From contig CM033109.1 of NCBI GenBank assembly GCA_019321725.1, positions 15,097,993 through 15,161,992 on the forward strand: 64,000 nucleotides of DNA. The letters are read 5' to 3'. Shown here one piece after another: positions 22,176-35,157 of this stretch. The first letter of the stretch is position 1. Each line of letters opens with the position of its first letter. The notes under the pieces were generated by a model that ran no database searches, had not been told where the DNA came from, and saw nothing but the letters and a program-made list of their open reading frames with translations. The position numbers and the translations under genes were made by a program. This DNA comes from Paulownia fortunei. Its lineage: Eukaryota; Streptophyta; Magnoliopsida; Lamiales; Paulowniaceae.

Positions 22176-25161
22176 TGTTAAAGTAGTACCCAATGTGCCA
22201 ATTAAAGATCGCTTCTATACTCTAGCAAATAGGTAGCAATTCTTTATCTTTAATTATAATTAAGTAATTTGATAAAGTCGCTAGACCATACATAGCTATG
22301 GGGATGGTCATGTATATGATGGCGATAATAGAATATACCTCTATGGCTTTGATCTTAAAATAGTTTTGAGTTGATGATTCATTGAGATAGGACAATGATA
22401 AGCCCATAAAGACTTGTGTACATGATGCACACTTGAAAGGAGGATGTCTCGTTCCATAGGTATCGATGTGGTGATGCCTGTGTAGGTATGCGGGTGCTCG
22501 TTGGGGACCGAGTACACCAAACATGCCAGTGGGAAATTCTTAATTAGAAATGTTGTTTATTGAATGAGAATTTCCTAGTTACGATAGAGCATGAATTTTT
22601 TCTATAACTTGAGGCACCATGGAAACCTTGTGGATAACATCTTATGTTTTGATGTATTTCTAATTACATGACAGTCACAAAGGGTTTATGTCGGGTGTAT
22701 GAAGGTTAATGAGTGATCAATAAAGGATTTGTCACCTATCTAGCATAATAAGTGAATCTCTTATGCATTCCATTGTCCTTGACTTAAAGTCTTTGGCTAA
22801 ACTAAGATGAATATTACACGAGGATATTCTATTGATTAATGAAGAGTTAATATGACTAAGAATGGGATCATAGTTATTAAGTCAACTAGGGTTTCAACTA
22901 AAAATCTATACCCTAGACTTAATTTGGACATTAGTTGATGCAACAAAAATAGGTACTCATAACAAGATTAGGTTCACTTGCATGGTACTCGTAATAGAAA
23001 TAGGTTTGCTTGCAAATTTGCTTAAGACTAGGTAGTCAAGATGCACAAATAGGTGTTTCCTTGACTTGTGAGGTTCTTAGAATTAAGAAATAAATTCCAA
23101 GATGGATTAAATAATCAAAATATTCACTAAATTGCAAAAGTTACAATCCCACTACTAGATTAGTTGTTAACCTAATGGGTCACACACAAATCGGGATGGT
23201 GTACTTTTATCTAGAATATAATCCTTAGGAGTTAGATTGAGTTAATTAATAGAGATTAAATAACTTGAGCTAGAATTAATTTAAGGAGTTAAATTAATTC
23301 ATCCAATTAATTAATAGGATTATTTAATTAGACTTAAAAAATATTAGGGGCTCTTTGGGAGTAAATTAATTAATTGATTAGATCAGTTATTTAATGGGCT
23401 TTAAATTAATTTAAGGGTTAAATTAGTTCAACCAATTTAAATAATAGGGATTATTTAAATTGAGACTAATTTAATTAGGTGGTCGTGTGAAACCAATTAA
23501 TATTGATTGAATCAATTAATTAAGTTAGGCTTGAGTTAATTGATGGAGATCAATTAAGGTCCAAGCCCAAAGTTAATGGACTCATAGGAGAAAATCATTA
23601 AGAGTCTTTAATAGGAGAATTAAGACTCAATGTCTTAGATTCAAACTAATTAAGACATAGAGTCTTATAAGGAAAGAAATTAAAGACTCCTATTTTTGAC
23701 GAAAAAGAATAAGATAAAAAGGAAAAAGGTAGAGATAAGCTTAGAAATGGGTCAAAACCTAAATGGATTAGGATTGAACCTTCCTGTATACCCGGGTCTG
23801 ACCTGACCGATGGGTGGGCTGACCCAATCCCATCGGGTGGTAGTGTTGGTTGTTGAGCACGCAGTAGCACACCATGTCGTGTGCATCATGTGGGCATCAT
23901 ATGGTAGTGCATCGATTGTTGGCTAAATGTTGTGGGCACTTGTGGGCGAGTGTTGGGATACTATATGGAGTGGTGTTTGATATTGGCTAAGGCTTTGCAT
24001 GCAAGTGTGTGGCATCGGGTGGAAAATGTGCTCAAATGTTTGGGCAGTGGGTAACTAGTGTGCAGTATTTCTCGGTAGCTTATGAGAAACATGGACCCAA
24101 CATACGCGGGAACTTCAAATAACGTGTGAATGGGTGGCGTGCATGCCAAAAGTGCTTGGCTAGGTGGCAGACAATTGACCCGATGTTTGGACACACGGAT
24201 GATGACCCTGCTGATAATTTCCAGGCATGCGACAAACATATAAGGACGGTTCTTGGTGGTAATTAACAAAGCCAACCGCCTGACACATGGCAAATAGTGG
24301 GGGATGTCCACTGTAGTGTTTCTTGTTTCCTATTTCTTTTGTTGGACATGGACCTACATGTTTTTAGTGAGCAATATCTGTAGGCCATTGGCAAGAATCC
24401 TTATAGAAATTGAGGAACATACATGATTGGGTTTTCCCATAATTATCATGCTGTTTTACATTTTGTGCTTGCGTGTATGCTTGCTTGCAAAAGTACCACT
24501 CAGAATAAAGTTAAATATAAGAGAGTGTGAGGGAGAGGCTAACTAGTTGGTACATAATCAGGCCGCACGATGGATGGAAACATAGGCAAAAAAATTATAC
24601 CTTCGGACACCCCCGTGACAAGTGGTCTTTAACAAGCAAAAAATTCCTCCCCTCTTCTCTCTATTTCTCTCTTTGTATTTCTTCACACAAAAAAATATTC
24701 CTTTCATCAAAGGTTTCATACTTTTGATACTTGGTTTTAATTATTTTATCACAAGTTGATAATGGAATAAAAACAACACTCCCAAATTTTAGATTAGAAA
24801 TAAAAAATCACAATTCACTAGTAAAGATTATTAATCCATGGACTTGCATGGGGTGTGGATACCAGTAGAGTGACAATGCCTGGAGATTTTGGCGAGTCAG
24901 TTTCTAATTAGGCTTAAAGATTCGAATTAGTTTTAGAATTCCTACGAAGAGTTCGTGATGAGGACAACAATTCAAATTACTTCACACCCTACATCAACAT
25001 GAGTGCTTGTAAAGGTATATTCGTAAACCTTATTTTCAATTTAATAAAATATCTAGTTATAATTACATCAAAATTGGGATTGCATGCTTAATTGTTATGC
25101 GTGCATTTAAATTTTTAAACTTCCACTGCATTTACATCACGCAATTATTGTGAACCTAACA
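22176..25161 (+). mobile_element. solo copia LTR E, 2986 bp
   Basis: Begins TGTTAAAGTAGTACCCAATG and ends ATTGTGAACCTAACA. It is flanked by ATTAT (22171-22175) and ATCAT (25162-25166), a 5-bp duplication with one mismatch, and lies inside LTR F. No internal region follows, so it is a solo LTR. It is about 0.8 kb longer than the sister LTRs because of a stretch at about 23780-24560. Open frames on the minus strand here (23646-24311) have no known motif. Confidence 0.75.
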
Positions 25162-25485
25162 ATCATGCACTTTAATATATTTTCTTATTGCATGATAATC
25201 ATAAGGAGTTTACATTAGGTGTATGATCTTCATATATGGAGGTCAATGAATGGAGAATAAATGAAATGCCATCTATCTTGTTAAATCGGTGCATCTTCTA
25301 TGTTTTCACAGTCTTTGATCCCAAAAACCTTGGCCAAGGCAGGATGAATACTAGAATTGGGGTTTTCCAGTGATTCATCAAAAAGATCAAGGTGACTTGA
25401 AATGAGATCACAATTATTAAGTTATAATAGGGTTTTGACTAATAATCCATACCCTAGATTTAATTGGAAGCTTAGATGATGGAAT
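25162..25485 (+). mobile_element. copia LTR F, second segment
   Basis: Continues LTR F after E, from GCACTTTAATATATTT through CCTTGGCCAAGGCAGGATG, up to the GGAAT at 25481-25485. That GGAAT is the left target-site duplication of element A. F resumes at 46185. Confidence 0.75.
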
Positions 25486-27700
25486 TGTTGGGTTCGCTAT
25501 AATCGCAGGGGTATACGCAGCGGAAAATTAAAATTTTTATTAAATATAAATTTAACCTCTTTGATTCGAAAGCGATTTTAACGATCGCGCTTATTCAAGT
25601 GAATATATAAATAAATATAAAATTAGATTATACCTTTCGTGCACTCCGGTTGTTGTAGGGAATGAAGCAATCAATTGCTTATCCTGAACTATCAGAACTC
25701 GTAGGGATCCAAGTGTCTCCCCTCTATCAGGTCCACAATATGGAAGAGCAACACCAATCAAAAGAATTCGCTAGTATCCTTTTAATTGTTTACTAATCTA
25801 GAACCGGAGTAAATTTTCAAGAACAATAAAGATTGATTCTTTAAGTTCTTGAAACAATAATATGAAGAGAATAATAAGAAACTGATTTTCTTTTTCTTTC
25901 TTTTCTTTTCTTGGAAAGTAAAAACAGAAGACTTTAAACAAAATATTTTTACTCAAATTTTTGAATTGAATTATATAATTTTCATCCGTCTTATATCTAG
26001 TGCTGAAAATTTTAATCTCTTTCCAACTCTTAGAAAGTTTTTCAATTTTGAACTACTTTAAAACCTTATCTTGAAAGGATTCCAAATCTTCCAAGAACTC
26101 TTATCTTTTCTCTCTCCTATTGTATGTGAACTAATTTGAGACTACATTAATCATCAAAATTATCTACATACATTGTTGATATTAATTTGAACTATTCGAA
26201 TAATATCAAGATAGATATATATCATATATATACTATAACTATATTTATACTTAAATTAAATCTTAATGATCGATTTTATCCCATAAAACTAGTCACTATA
26301 TTTATTTATTTATAAATATGTTAATTAAATAAATTATATTTATTTAATTTATTCTCTTTATATTTTAGTGGGTTTTTTAAGTGATCCACATTAATTTTGG
26401 GCATGAATTAAAAAATTCTCAAATCAATTCAATTGATTCAATGCCAATTTAATCAATCCAATTGATTAATTTAATTTACTCCAATTGGGCTTCCTAATCA
26501 AATTAGGTCCAATTAAATAATCCAATTACTTAATTGAATAATTTAATTTAACCATTAAATTAAATAGAACCCTTAATTAATTAATTGATCAGTATTAATT
26601 AATTAATTTTCAACCATTGGATAAAATCTAAAATTAGAAATGTTACTTTCCATAAAGATGTGTGACCCTCTCAGGTTCACTATTAAGCTAGTAGTGGGTT
26701 TGCAACATTTGCAACTTATGAATAACAATTATTTTAATTAATTAATCCGCTTGGATTCAACTCATTAATTCCAAAAACCTCACTATCTATGAAAATACCT
26801 AGTAAGTAATCATGGCAAACTAGTCTTAGGTGAAATAGCGAGTAAACTTATTTCAATTGCGAGTACCATACACATATGGTCCTTTCGACAGTTAATTTCC
26901 TGATTGAATCTAAGGCATGGATTATAAGTCAAAACCTTAAATGATTCAATAACTGTGATCTCATTCCATGTTCTAATAATTCTTGATGAATCATAATTCA
27001 TACTGCCTTGACCAAGGTTTGAATCACAAACTATGAAAACACAGGAGATTCCCTTATTTCAAAAAGACAAGTGTCGAATTCTATGTTGGCCACTGGCAAG
27101 CCTTTATGCACACACCAGTGCAACACCCAACATACCCCCTTTGTGATTGTCAAAGCAATCAGAAGATATATCAAAGTGCTGCAGGATGCACACAAAGCTA
27201 CCATCGTGCCTCAAGTCTGAGGACTAGTCGTGTACTATCGCAACACAAAAATTCTTATTTCGATGGGCAAAGCCTCCAACTAAGAATTTCTTACAAGCCA
27301 TGTTCGGTGTACTTGTTCCCTAACAAGGACCCACATACATGCACTTATGTCTCTATGCTAATACCAATAGAATGTGACATCCTCATCTCACGAGCATGTA
27401 TCATATGTATGAGTCTTACTAAGTTATTTGATGTCCCATCTCAAAAAGCTCTCGACTTGAAACTTATTTAAGACCAAAGTCTTAGAGGCATGTTCCATGA
27501 TCGCCATCATATGCGCGACCATGCCCCGTAGCTAAATTTGGTTTAAGGACTTTATCTAATGTGTAGAAATAAAAAATGTATGACATAAGATAAAAAAAAT
27601 GCCTTTTTATTAATATAATTCCCAATAAGATTGTCATTACAAAAGTAAAAGAGTATAATACACCTAATCTAATTGGGGCATTGGGCATCCTACTCTAACA
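25486..27700 (-). repeat. copia A 3' LTR, 2215 bp
   Basis: Plus-strand view TGTTGGGTTCGCTATAATC ... GCATCCTACTCTAACA. It pairs with 43991-46184. It has about 25 bp near 27302-27328 that the 5' LTR lacks. Open frames at 27106-27471 are chance and recur in the partner LTR. Confidence 0.92.
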
Positions 27701-27716
27701 ATCTCCCACTTGCCCT
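27701..27716 (-). promoter_or_regulatory. copia A polypurine tract
   Basis: Minus strand AGGGCAAGTGGGAGAT lies directly before the 3' LTR start TGTTAGAGTAGG. Confidence 0.8.
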
Positions 27717-27720
27717 AGCT

Positions 27721-30700
27721 CTAATTGCCCATATATCTAAGGCCCATCTTCTCAAGATGTCCATCGAATATCTTCTGTGCTAAGGGCTTAGTAAGTGGGT
27801 CTGCTACATTTTCTATTGAGGCAACTCGATCCACAATGGCGTCACCTCTACTAATGATCTCTCTGATCAAGTGATATCGTCTTATTATGTGCTTGGATCT
27901 TTGATGAGATATTGGCTCTTTTGTCTGCGCAATAACTCCATTATTATCATAGTAAATCATATCTGGATTAATAATGGATGGAATTACACCCAACCCTTGG
28001 ATGAAGTTTCTAATCCAAACAGCTTCTTTTGCTGCATCTGATGTAGCAATATATTCAGCTTCAGTGGTAGAGTCTGTAGTCGTCTCTTACTTGGAACTCT
28101 TCCAACTAACTGCACCACTATTCAAGGTGAATATGTATTCGGACATAGACTTTGAGTCATCTATATCAGACTGAAAACTAGAGTCTGTATATCTTTCTAG
28201 TTTTAGTTCTCCATTGTCGTATATCAAAAAGATATCCTTAGTCCTTCTCAAGTACTTGAGGATCATCTTAACAGCTTTCTAGTGTTCTTCTCCTGGATTT
28301 GACTGATATCTGCTCGTGACACTCAGAGCATGTACTATATCAGGCCTTGTACATAACATTGCATACATTATGCTCCCTATTATAGAAGCATAAGGTATGC
28401 GAGCCATCATTTCTCTCTCTTCAGGTGTCTTAGGAGACATAACCTTAGAGAGTGAAACCCCATGACTCATAGGCAAGAATCCTCTCTTGGATTCCTCCAT
28501 GCTAAACCTTTTTAGCACTTTGTCTATATACATGGACTGGGATAGTCTGATCATCCTTCTAGATCTATCTCTATAAATCTTTATCCCTAGGATAAAAGAT
28601 ACATCTCCTAAGTCCTTCATGGAAAACTGATTAGATAACCAAGTCCTCGTTGACTGCAACATCCCTACATCATTCCCAATGAGTAGGATGTCATCAACGT
28701 AGAGCACAACAAATGTAACTGCACTCCCACTAACCTTCTTGTAGACACATAGTTCATTCGGGTTCTTATGAAAGTCAAACATTTTGATCATTTCATCAAA
28801 TCGAATGTTCCAACTCCTTGAAGCTTGTTTGATTCCATAATTGGATCTCTAGAGCTTGCAAATCTTTTGCTCGCTCCCGCTGGATATGAAGCCTTCTGGC
28901 TGCTTCATATAGATCTCTTTCTTAATATTTCCATTAAGGAAAGCGGTCTTCACATCCATTTGTCATATCTCATAGTCATAATATGCAGATATGGCTAACA
29001 GTATTTGTATGGATTTAAGCATTGCTACTAGTGAAAAAGTTTTCTCAAAATCAATTTCTTGCTTCTGAGTATAACCTTTTGCTACCAATCGTGCCTTATA
29101 GGTCGCTACCTCTCTATCTACTCTAAGCTTCCGCTTGTAGACCGATTTGCAGCCAATGGGAATAATTTTTTGTATTGGGTCCACCAAAGTCCATACCTTG
29201 TTGGAGTACATAAAGTCTATTTCGGACTGCATAACTTCTTGCCACTTCTTCGAGTCGATGTCAGACATCGCCTCTTTATAGCTTCTCAGATCATTATCCA
29301 AGGGGAGTCCCTCTTCTTTGTTCTCTAACAACAAGTTGTATTTCTTAGGTACCCTGGAGACCCTTTCGGATCTTCAAAAAGATTGTGCCTTAAAGGGTCC
29401 AGCATCAGCTGGTGTACCATTTACTGCGTCAGTTGGGGTGTTCTGTGGTTCTTGAACCTCTTCAAGTTCTACGACATTGCCACTTCTATTTAAAAGAAAT
29501 TCTTCTTCAAGGAAGGTAGCATTCCTCGAAATAAACACCCTTTATTTCATGGCATCATAGAAATAGTATTCAATAGACTCCTTTGGATATCCCACAAACC
29601 TGCATAAGCTAGATCTCATATCCAACTTATCTCCCACTAGCTGCTTCACATAAGCAGCACACCCACCCCTAAGCTATTTATAGGAAGAAGTGTCTTTCCA
29701 TACCATATCTTATCATGTTTTGGGCACAGCTTTGGATGGCACCCTATTTAATAGGTATACTGCCATTTCTAAGACATAGCCCCAGAATGAAAAAGGTAAT
29801 GAAGTGAAGCTTATCATAGATCGAACTATGTCCATCAAGGTTTGATTCCTGCATTCTGCAACTCCGTTGAGTTGGGGAGTAGTAGGAGGAGTCCACTGTG
29901 AGAGAATCCCATTCTCTTTTAGATAATCTAAAAATTCTATGCTTAAGTATTCACCTCCTCGATCAGATCGAAGAGTTTTTATACTTAATCCAGTTTGTTT
30001 CTCTACTTCAGTTATGAATTCTTTGAACTTTTCAAATACTTCAGACTTGTACCTTAAAAGGTACATATAACCATACCTAGAGAAGTCATCGGTAAAGGTT
30101 AAGAAGTAGTTATAGTTCCCATCGGGCACTAACATTTAGTGGCCCACATACATCTGTATGGATCAAATCCAATAGATGCTTGGCTCGCTCCACTTGTCCG
30201 ACAAATGGAGATTTGGTCATCTTTCCTTTGAGGCGGGATTCACAAGTTGGCAGTTCTTGGTCTTTCGTTAGATCAAGAAATTGTGCCAATTTGTTAATCC
30301 CTTTTTCATAAATATATCCTAATCTTGCGTGCCACAGGCTCATTGAACTATGATTATCTAATTTTCTTTTATTTTGTTGAATTGTGAAAATGGGGTTATA
30401 GGGAGTAATAGTATATAAATAATTCGTCAAAGAACCAGAATATATAAAATCAGAACATTTGAAAATAGAACAATTTCCATTCTCAATGGTAAATCTAAAA
30501 CCATCTATATCCAAAACTAGAATAGAGATAATGTTCTGAATAATATCTGGAATAAAAATATAATTATTTAAAACTATTACATAACCATTCTCTAAAGCCA
30601 GATTAACGGTCCCTATAGCTAATGCAGCAAATCTTGCTCCATTTTCCATTCTAAGGACTGTCTCTCCTCCATCCAGCTTCCTACTTCTTGCCATCATCTG

Positions 30701-31605
30701 CAAATTATTGCAAATATGAGAGCCACAACCTATATCTAATACCCAAAAAGTATTGTTAACCGACAAGTTAACTTTAACAAAATATATACCTAAACTCTTC
30801 AGGCTTGCAAGATACTCCTTGCAATTCCTCTTCCAGTGTCGTGGTTTGCCGTAGTAATGGCACTTGTCATTAGCTTGAAAAGAAATTTTTTTTACACCGC
30901 CCTTAGCTTTCAACTTGTTGGATTTAGAGGAACCCTTTCCTTTCTTCTTTCCTTTCTTAGGCTTTTTAGCCTTTGATCCGGAAGAAGATCCAACAAGCAG
31001 AACCGGCTTGTCATTTTTCATAGTGGACTCAGCCATCTTTAACATGTTCACAAGCTCAGCGAGACTAGTCTCCATGTTGTGCATGTTAAAGTTGACAACA
31101 AAGGTACCAAATGATGGAGGCAGAGACTGCAGCAGAAGGTCCATATAGAGTTCGTTCTCCGTAATGACTCCAAGGAATGCCAGCCTCTCAATAAGGGCTA
31201 TCATCTTCAATCTATGATCATGGACTGAAGGGCCCTCAATCATACGACATATGAAAAGCTCTTTGGAGATCTGATATCTCATCTGTCGAGTTCTTTCACC
31301 ATATAACTCTTGTAGGTGAATAAGGATCCCATAAGTAGTATCTTGATCCTCGATCTGCCTCTACAGCTCATTTGACATCGATGCCAGCATGTAGCATCGA
31401 GCCTGCAGATTGTCATCAACATGACGTAAGTAATCTGCATAATCCTCAAAAGTAATATCCTCCGATGGTACCGAAGGAGGCGCAGTGTCAAGGACATATG
31501 CCCTCTCTAATTGAAAAACTATTTTTAGGTTTCTTAGCCAATCGACAAAGTTGGTCCAGTTAATTTGTTTTGTTCAAGGATTGTTGCAAGTGTATTCTTT
31601 GCCAT
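27721..31605 (-). pseudogene. copia A gag-pol polyprotein, broken
   Basis: Minus strand, starting ATG at 31605 (MAKNTLATIL) and ending TAG after LRYMGN.
- Gag: 31605 to about 30800. The zinc knuckle reads CHYYGKPRHWKRNC, so its second Cys is lost.
- Protease: near 30725, WVLDIGCGSHICNN. The usual D-T/S-G is D-I-G, so the catalytic triplet is altered.
- GAG-pre-integrase: LWHARLGYIYEKG, 30150-30350.
- Integrase core: 29713-30135, with TDDFSRYGY, RSDRGGEYL and NGVAECRNQTL, so both Asp and the Glu are visible.
- Reverse transcriptase: 28279-29334 with a frameshifted join; YVDDILLIGND intact near 28690.
- RNase H: 28270-27721, ending RSKHIIRRYHLIREI and ADPLTKPL.
Stops and frame breaks separate at least five open pieces (longest 390 codons, 30110-31282). 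Confidence 0.92.
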
Positions 31606-31934
31606 TTTACTAGAATAATCTAAAAAACATGCACAAAGCAGAAAATGAGTAAACTATGGAAAAAATATATTCATTTAATATAAGGTCTTTAATACTAAAT
31701 ATCTCCAACTATTTTCTTCGAATTCCATCATCCCTAATGGAATTTTGGGAAATTAAATTTTCTAGTGAGCTTGAGGTCCAATGGAAATACTTCACACCCC
31801 AATTTTATGAGCCCAAGAAATATTTCTATCGGCAATCAACTCTTTAACGATTGTATCACTATACAATTCTCAAATTTATTTTGCCTCACCTCTTCTCATA
31901 TACCCCAATTTTATGAGTCCATATGGTACTAAGT
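31606..31934 (-). other. copia A leader, gag-proximal part
   Basis: Untranslated. Contains the paired motif CCCCAATTTTATGAGCCC (31797) and CCCCAATTTTATGAGTCC (31903), the reverse of the B leader pair. It ends in TAAGT (31930-31934), the target duplication of J. The leader resumes at 42703. Confidence 0.8.
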
Positions 31935-34900
31935 TATAATACCCAAGCCTCACACTACTCACTTGACCAATATAATTCATGCACTATATGCTACTTATAT
32001 GTTAATTTGTATTAACATCTACATCGCATCTTTTATAGCATTCTTAATCATTATACCTCCAATGCTATCACTTGATGTTAGTGGTTGAGATCCTACAACC
32101 TAATTAAGTGATTCTATATTTAGATAATATAAAGAATAGATTGATCAATATAATGGATATTCATAGGTTGTATGTTATAATTTTAGAAGTGTTAAAGGTG
32201 TCACTAGTAAGATTATCTGATTCGATTCGATTTGATCGAGGTGTTTTAAAGGTATACATCTATAGATTAACATACTTGGGATATCGGACATGATATAATG
32301 TGATTTAAGTGTCATAATACAAGGTTCACATGTGCATGTGATTTTAGAAAATAAAAATACACAATCATTTAATAATCGAATGTCGATCGGTTTAGAGATT
32401 GAATGAACGGTTAAGATATTAGGGCATAATGTACTATCCGATCATATGGAGATTAAAGTAGGTTGTACATAGATAAATAAGTAATGAGAAACACTAGATT
32501 AGGGCTGTATAAGGTGTGAAAAATATCAGATTTGAACCACAACTTGACACCTCAACCTTGCCGCCTCAAGTTTTGCCACCTCAAGCTTCCACCTCAACAT
32601 TTCTTCATTTTTACCCTTGAGCCACGACCAAAAACTATTTTTTGAGCTATTTCACTTCCAAAACCTTCATATTGAATGTTATAAATTGCTCTCAAGTAAT
32701 TCCAAGTAAAGAAAAAAAAGTGAAGGAAGCAAAGGGAAGTAAGGAGGAGCAAGTTGAATCTAAATTCTGTGCATAGGTGAGCTTTAATTCATGTTTTGAT
32801 TTAAGTTCTTGAATTGTTTGAGGGTTTATGATATTTAAAGCTTCTATTATTGATTATAATCATGTTAGGATGTTATTTGTGGTCTTTTGGTTCACAAAAT
32901 AAGGATTTTTAGTTGCAAACTTATAATAAAAATCACTAGGGACAGAAACTGTATACTTGCTGATTTTTTATATTTATGCTTTATATATGTATAATAACTT
33001 GATTAAAACCTGTGTATTTCACCATATATGTGTTTATATATGAGTCTAGGTGATTCATGTAAGTTTAGAGAGGTTATAACTTGTAATATAGTTTGATAAT
33101 TAAAGAGGTGTTCAAAACTGTCTTCTTCGAAATTCAGATTCTGTCCCATGTGAATGGTGCTGGTTTTACATCAATAAATCCATTAGTTTTGGTATTAATT
33201 TAACCTGGTTGTCTCTTTATATGTGTTATCTAAGTATGGTGAAAATTTGGGAGTGATTGAATGTACTTAAGGGTGCCAAAACCATAAATGTCCTGAAGTG
33301 TGCAAAACTGTCACGGAAGGAAAACATCTGTTTCAGTGTGTTGTGAAGAGAGCTGAACTTGGGAAGCTATATCCATGAGTTTTAGCAATTATATGAGATG
33401 GTTATATTTATATACATGTTATATAAGTGCGGTAAAAATTTGGGAGTTATTGGATATGCTTAGGTATGTCAAAATTATCATGTAACTAAATTGGACAGCA
33501 AGAAAATATAAAATGTGAATCTGTCCCATTTGATAACTTAGCATATTTCAACTTAGACATGTTGCTATTGAGTGTTAACAATTAGGTACATGATATTAGA
33601 GTTATAATACTTCAATTATTATGATGTTTACATGTATCTAGATGAGAAATTAAGGTATTGGAGGGACTAGATTGGGTTCTAGTTTGTAAAACCTAGATAG
33701 CTTGGTGTTTAAGGTCTTAGTATGATATTTTATGCTTTCAACTTCCCAAATTGGGAATGGTGCTTGATGTTGGGTAATATTACAGGCTATTTTATATCTA
33801 AGATTGGAGGGGAATAATAAACAAATCTATACTAAGCCACAAATCAAGTGAAAGGTAAGTAAAGATCCATTCGCAACTACAATGCATGAACATAGTATGT
33901 CTTGAAGCATTTATATAATGTGTTGATGATATTAAATTTGAATAAGAGTCTTATGATTCTTGAAACATGTTTAGAGAAAGATGACTTGGATTTCATATTG
34001 AACATACCATTCATGAGCATTTACATGTACATGCACGACATATGAGTATAGTGGAAGTTTTTACATGCACGATATGATTTGAGACATGGTTTTCAAAAAG
34101 AAAATATTTTGGTTGGCCACTAGTAGTGTACCGAGCATGTGAGGCGTGCTTATATGATATTTTGGGGTGCCGTGAGTGTTACTTTTCGGAGGATTACAGG
34201 GTTGACAGGGGGTGTGTCTCGTGGTCACGAGAGGGCGGACCACTTAACTGTACCCTTATTGACTCTGCTAGTGGGAAGACTTCTAGAGGATCACAGGGGA
34301 AGACAAGGGGTGGACCTTTGGTGATCCCAGGAGATGACCCTTGGACTGAGTAATTTGTTTATGGCCATGTGATTATTAATATTGTTCAAAGCTCTATCCG
34401 GTGCATAGTAGGTAGGCCAATGGCCCAATAAATGAAGTGATTTTTAATGAAAACTCTTTGATGCATGAGTACTCAATTTGACACATTTATAGTTATATCT
34501 TAGAGTTGAGTTACATGAGATTTTATATCATACTCTTGTCATGCATGATTTTTACTTATTGAGCATTTAGCTCATGTAGTTCATGCATTGTAGGTGAACA
34601 TGGTGAGACTTGAGACCTCTGGTTCACTAGCTGGCAGTGGAGCTCCTATAAGCTTTCAAAGATCAATGTACTTGGATGACGACCTGTTGGGCTATTTTGT
34701 GGGTTGTGTTTTTTATTTTACAGTTATTGTATTATATTAGTGACTTTATCCTGTATATCATTTTCAAAACTCCTTTGTAATATAAAGTTTAGGTTTTTGT
34801 GATTTTGATAGACTTGGTTAATATTTAATAGCTACATATGTATATACAGTGTGACAGGATATGGAAGCACTTTACTTTTATCAATGTTTTGTTGAATTCA

Positions 34901-34990
34901 GTAAAAAAAAGTTATACACATGTATACATGCACAAATTATGTTGCATAGGTTGTTATATATATTTATACATATTGTTGGGAGGTGTGATA
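31935..34990 (+). repeat. gypsy J 5' LTR, 3056 bp
   Basis: Begins TATAATACCCAAGCC (partner: TGTAATACCC) and ends GGGAGGTGTGATA (partner: GTGTGACA); both terminal dinucleotides are mutated here. It contains a 23-bp stretch at about 34179-34201 missing from the 3' LTR. Overlapping short frames at 34126-34353 and 34838-35049 are chance. Confidence 0.93.
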
Positions 34991-34995
34991 AAGAG

Positions 34996-35008
34996 TGGTA
35001 TCAGAGCC
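34996..35008 (+). promoter_or_regulatory. tRNA-Met primer-binding site of J
   Basis: TGGTATCAGAGCC, a perfect match to the complement of the initiator tRNA-Met 3' end, five bases after the LTR. Confidence 0.9.
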
Positions 35009-35157
35009 CAGTTTGTGATTCTGTAAACTGTCCATGTGCACGATCTTAGAACTTGTGGAGCATAGCCATGCCAGTAAGTTTTATTTTATGTTATATTGCA
35101 TTAAATATTTCATGAATTATATTGCCCATTTGTTATAAACAAAATAGTATTGCATTC

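Noticed and set aside
23961..24311. 116-codon minus-strand frame in LTR E as a captured gene
   Set aside because: No recognisable motif, and the frame may just reflect local GC-rich composition; the stretch itself is kept as a finding.
27106..27471. 121-codon frame, repeated in part at 45613-45861, as a conserved gene
   Set aside because: Both are the same position in the two LTRs of A; similarity comes from the LTR repeat, and the frame is cut in the second copy.
30110..31282. 390-codon frame as a host gene
   Set aside because: It is Gag, protease and pre-integrase of copia A on the minus strand.
34126..34353. Overlapping frames conserved between 34126-34353 and 41810-42135
   Set aside because: Same position in the two J LTRs; frames shift because of the 23-bp indel, so no coding constraint is visible.
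34996..35008. TGGTATCAGAGCC words as parts of tRNA genes
   Set aside because: They occur right after LTR ends (14135, 34996, 47601, 50814) and have no cloverleaf; they are primer-binding sites.
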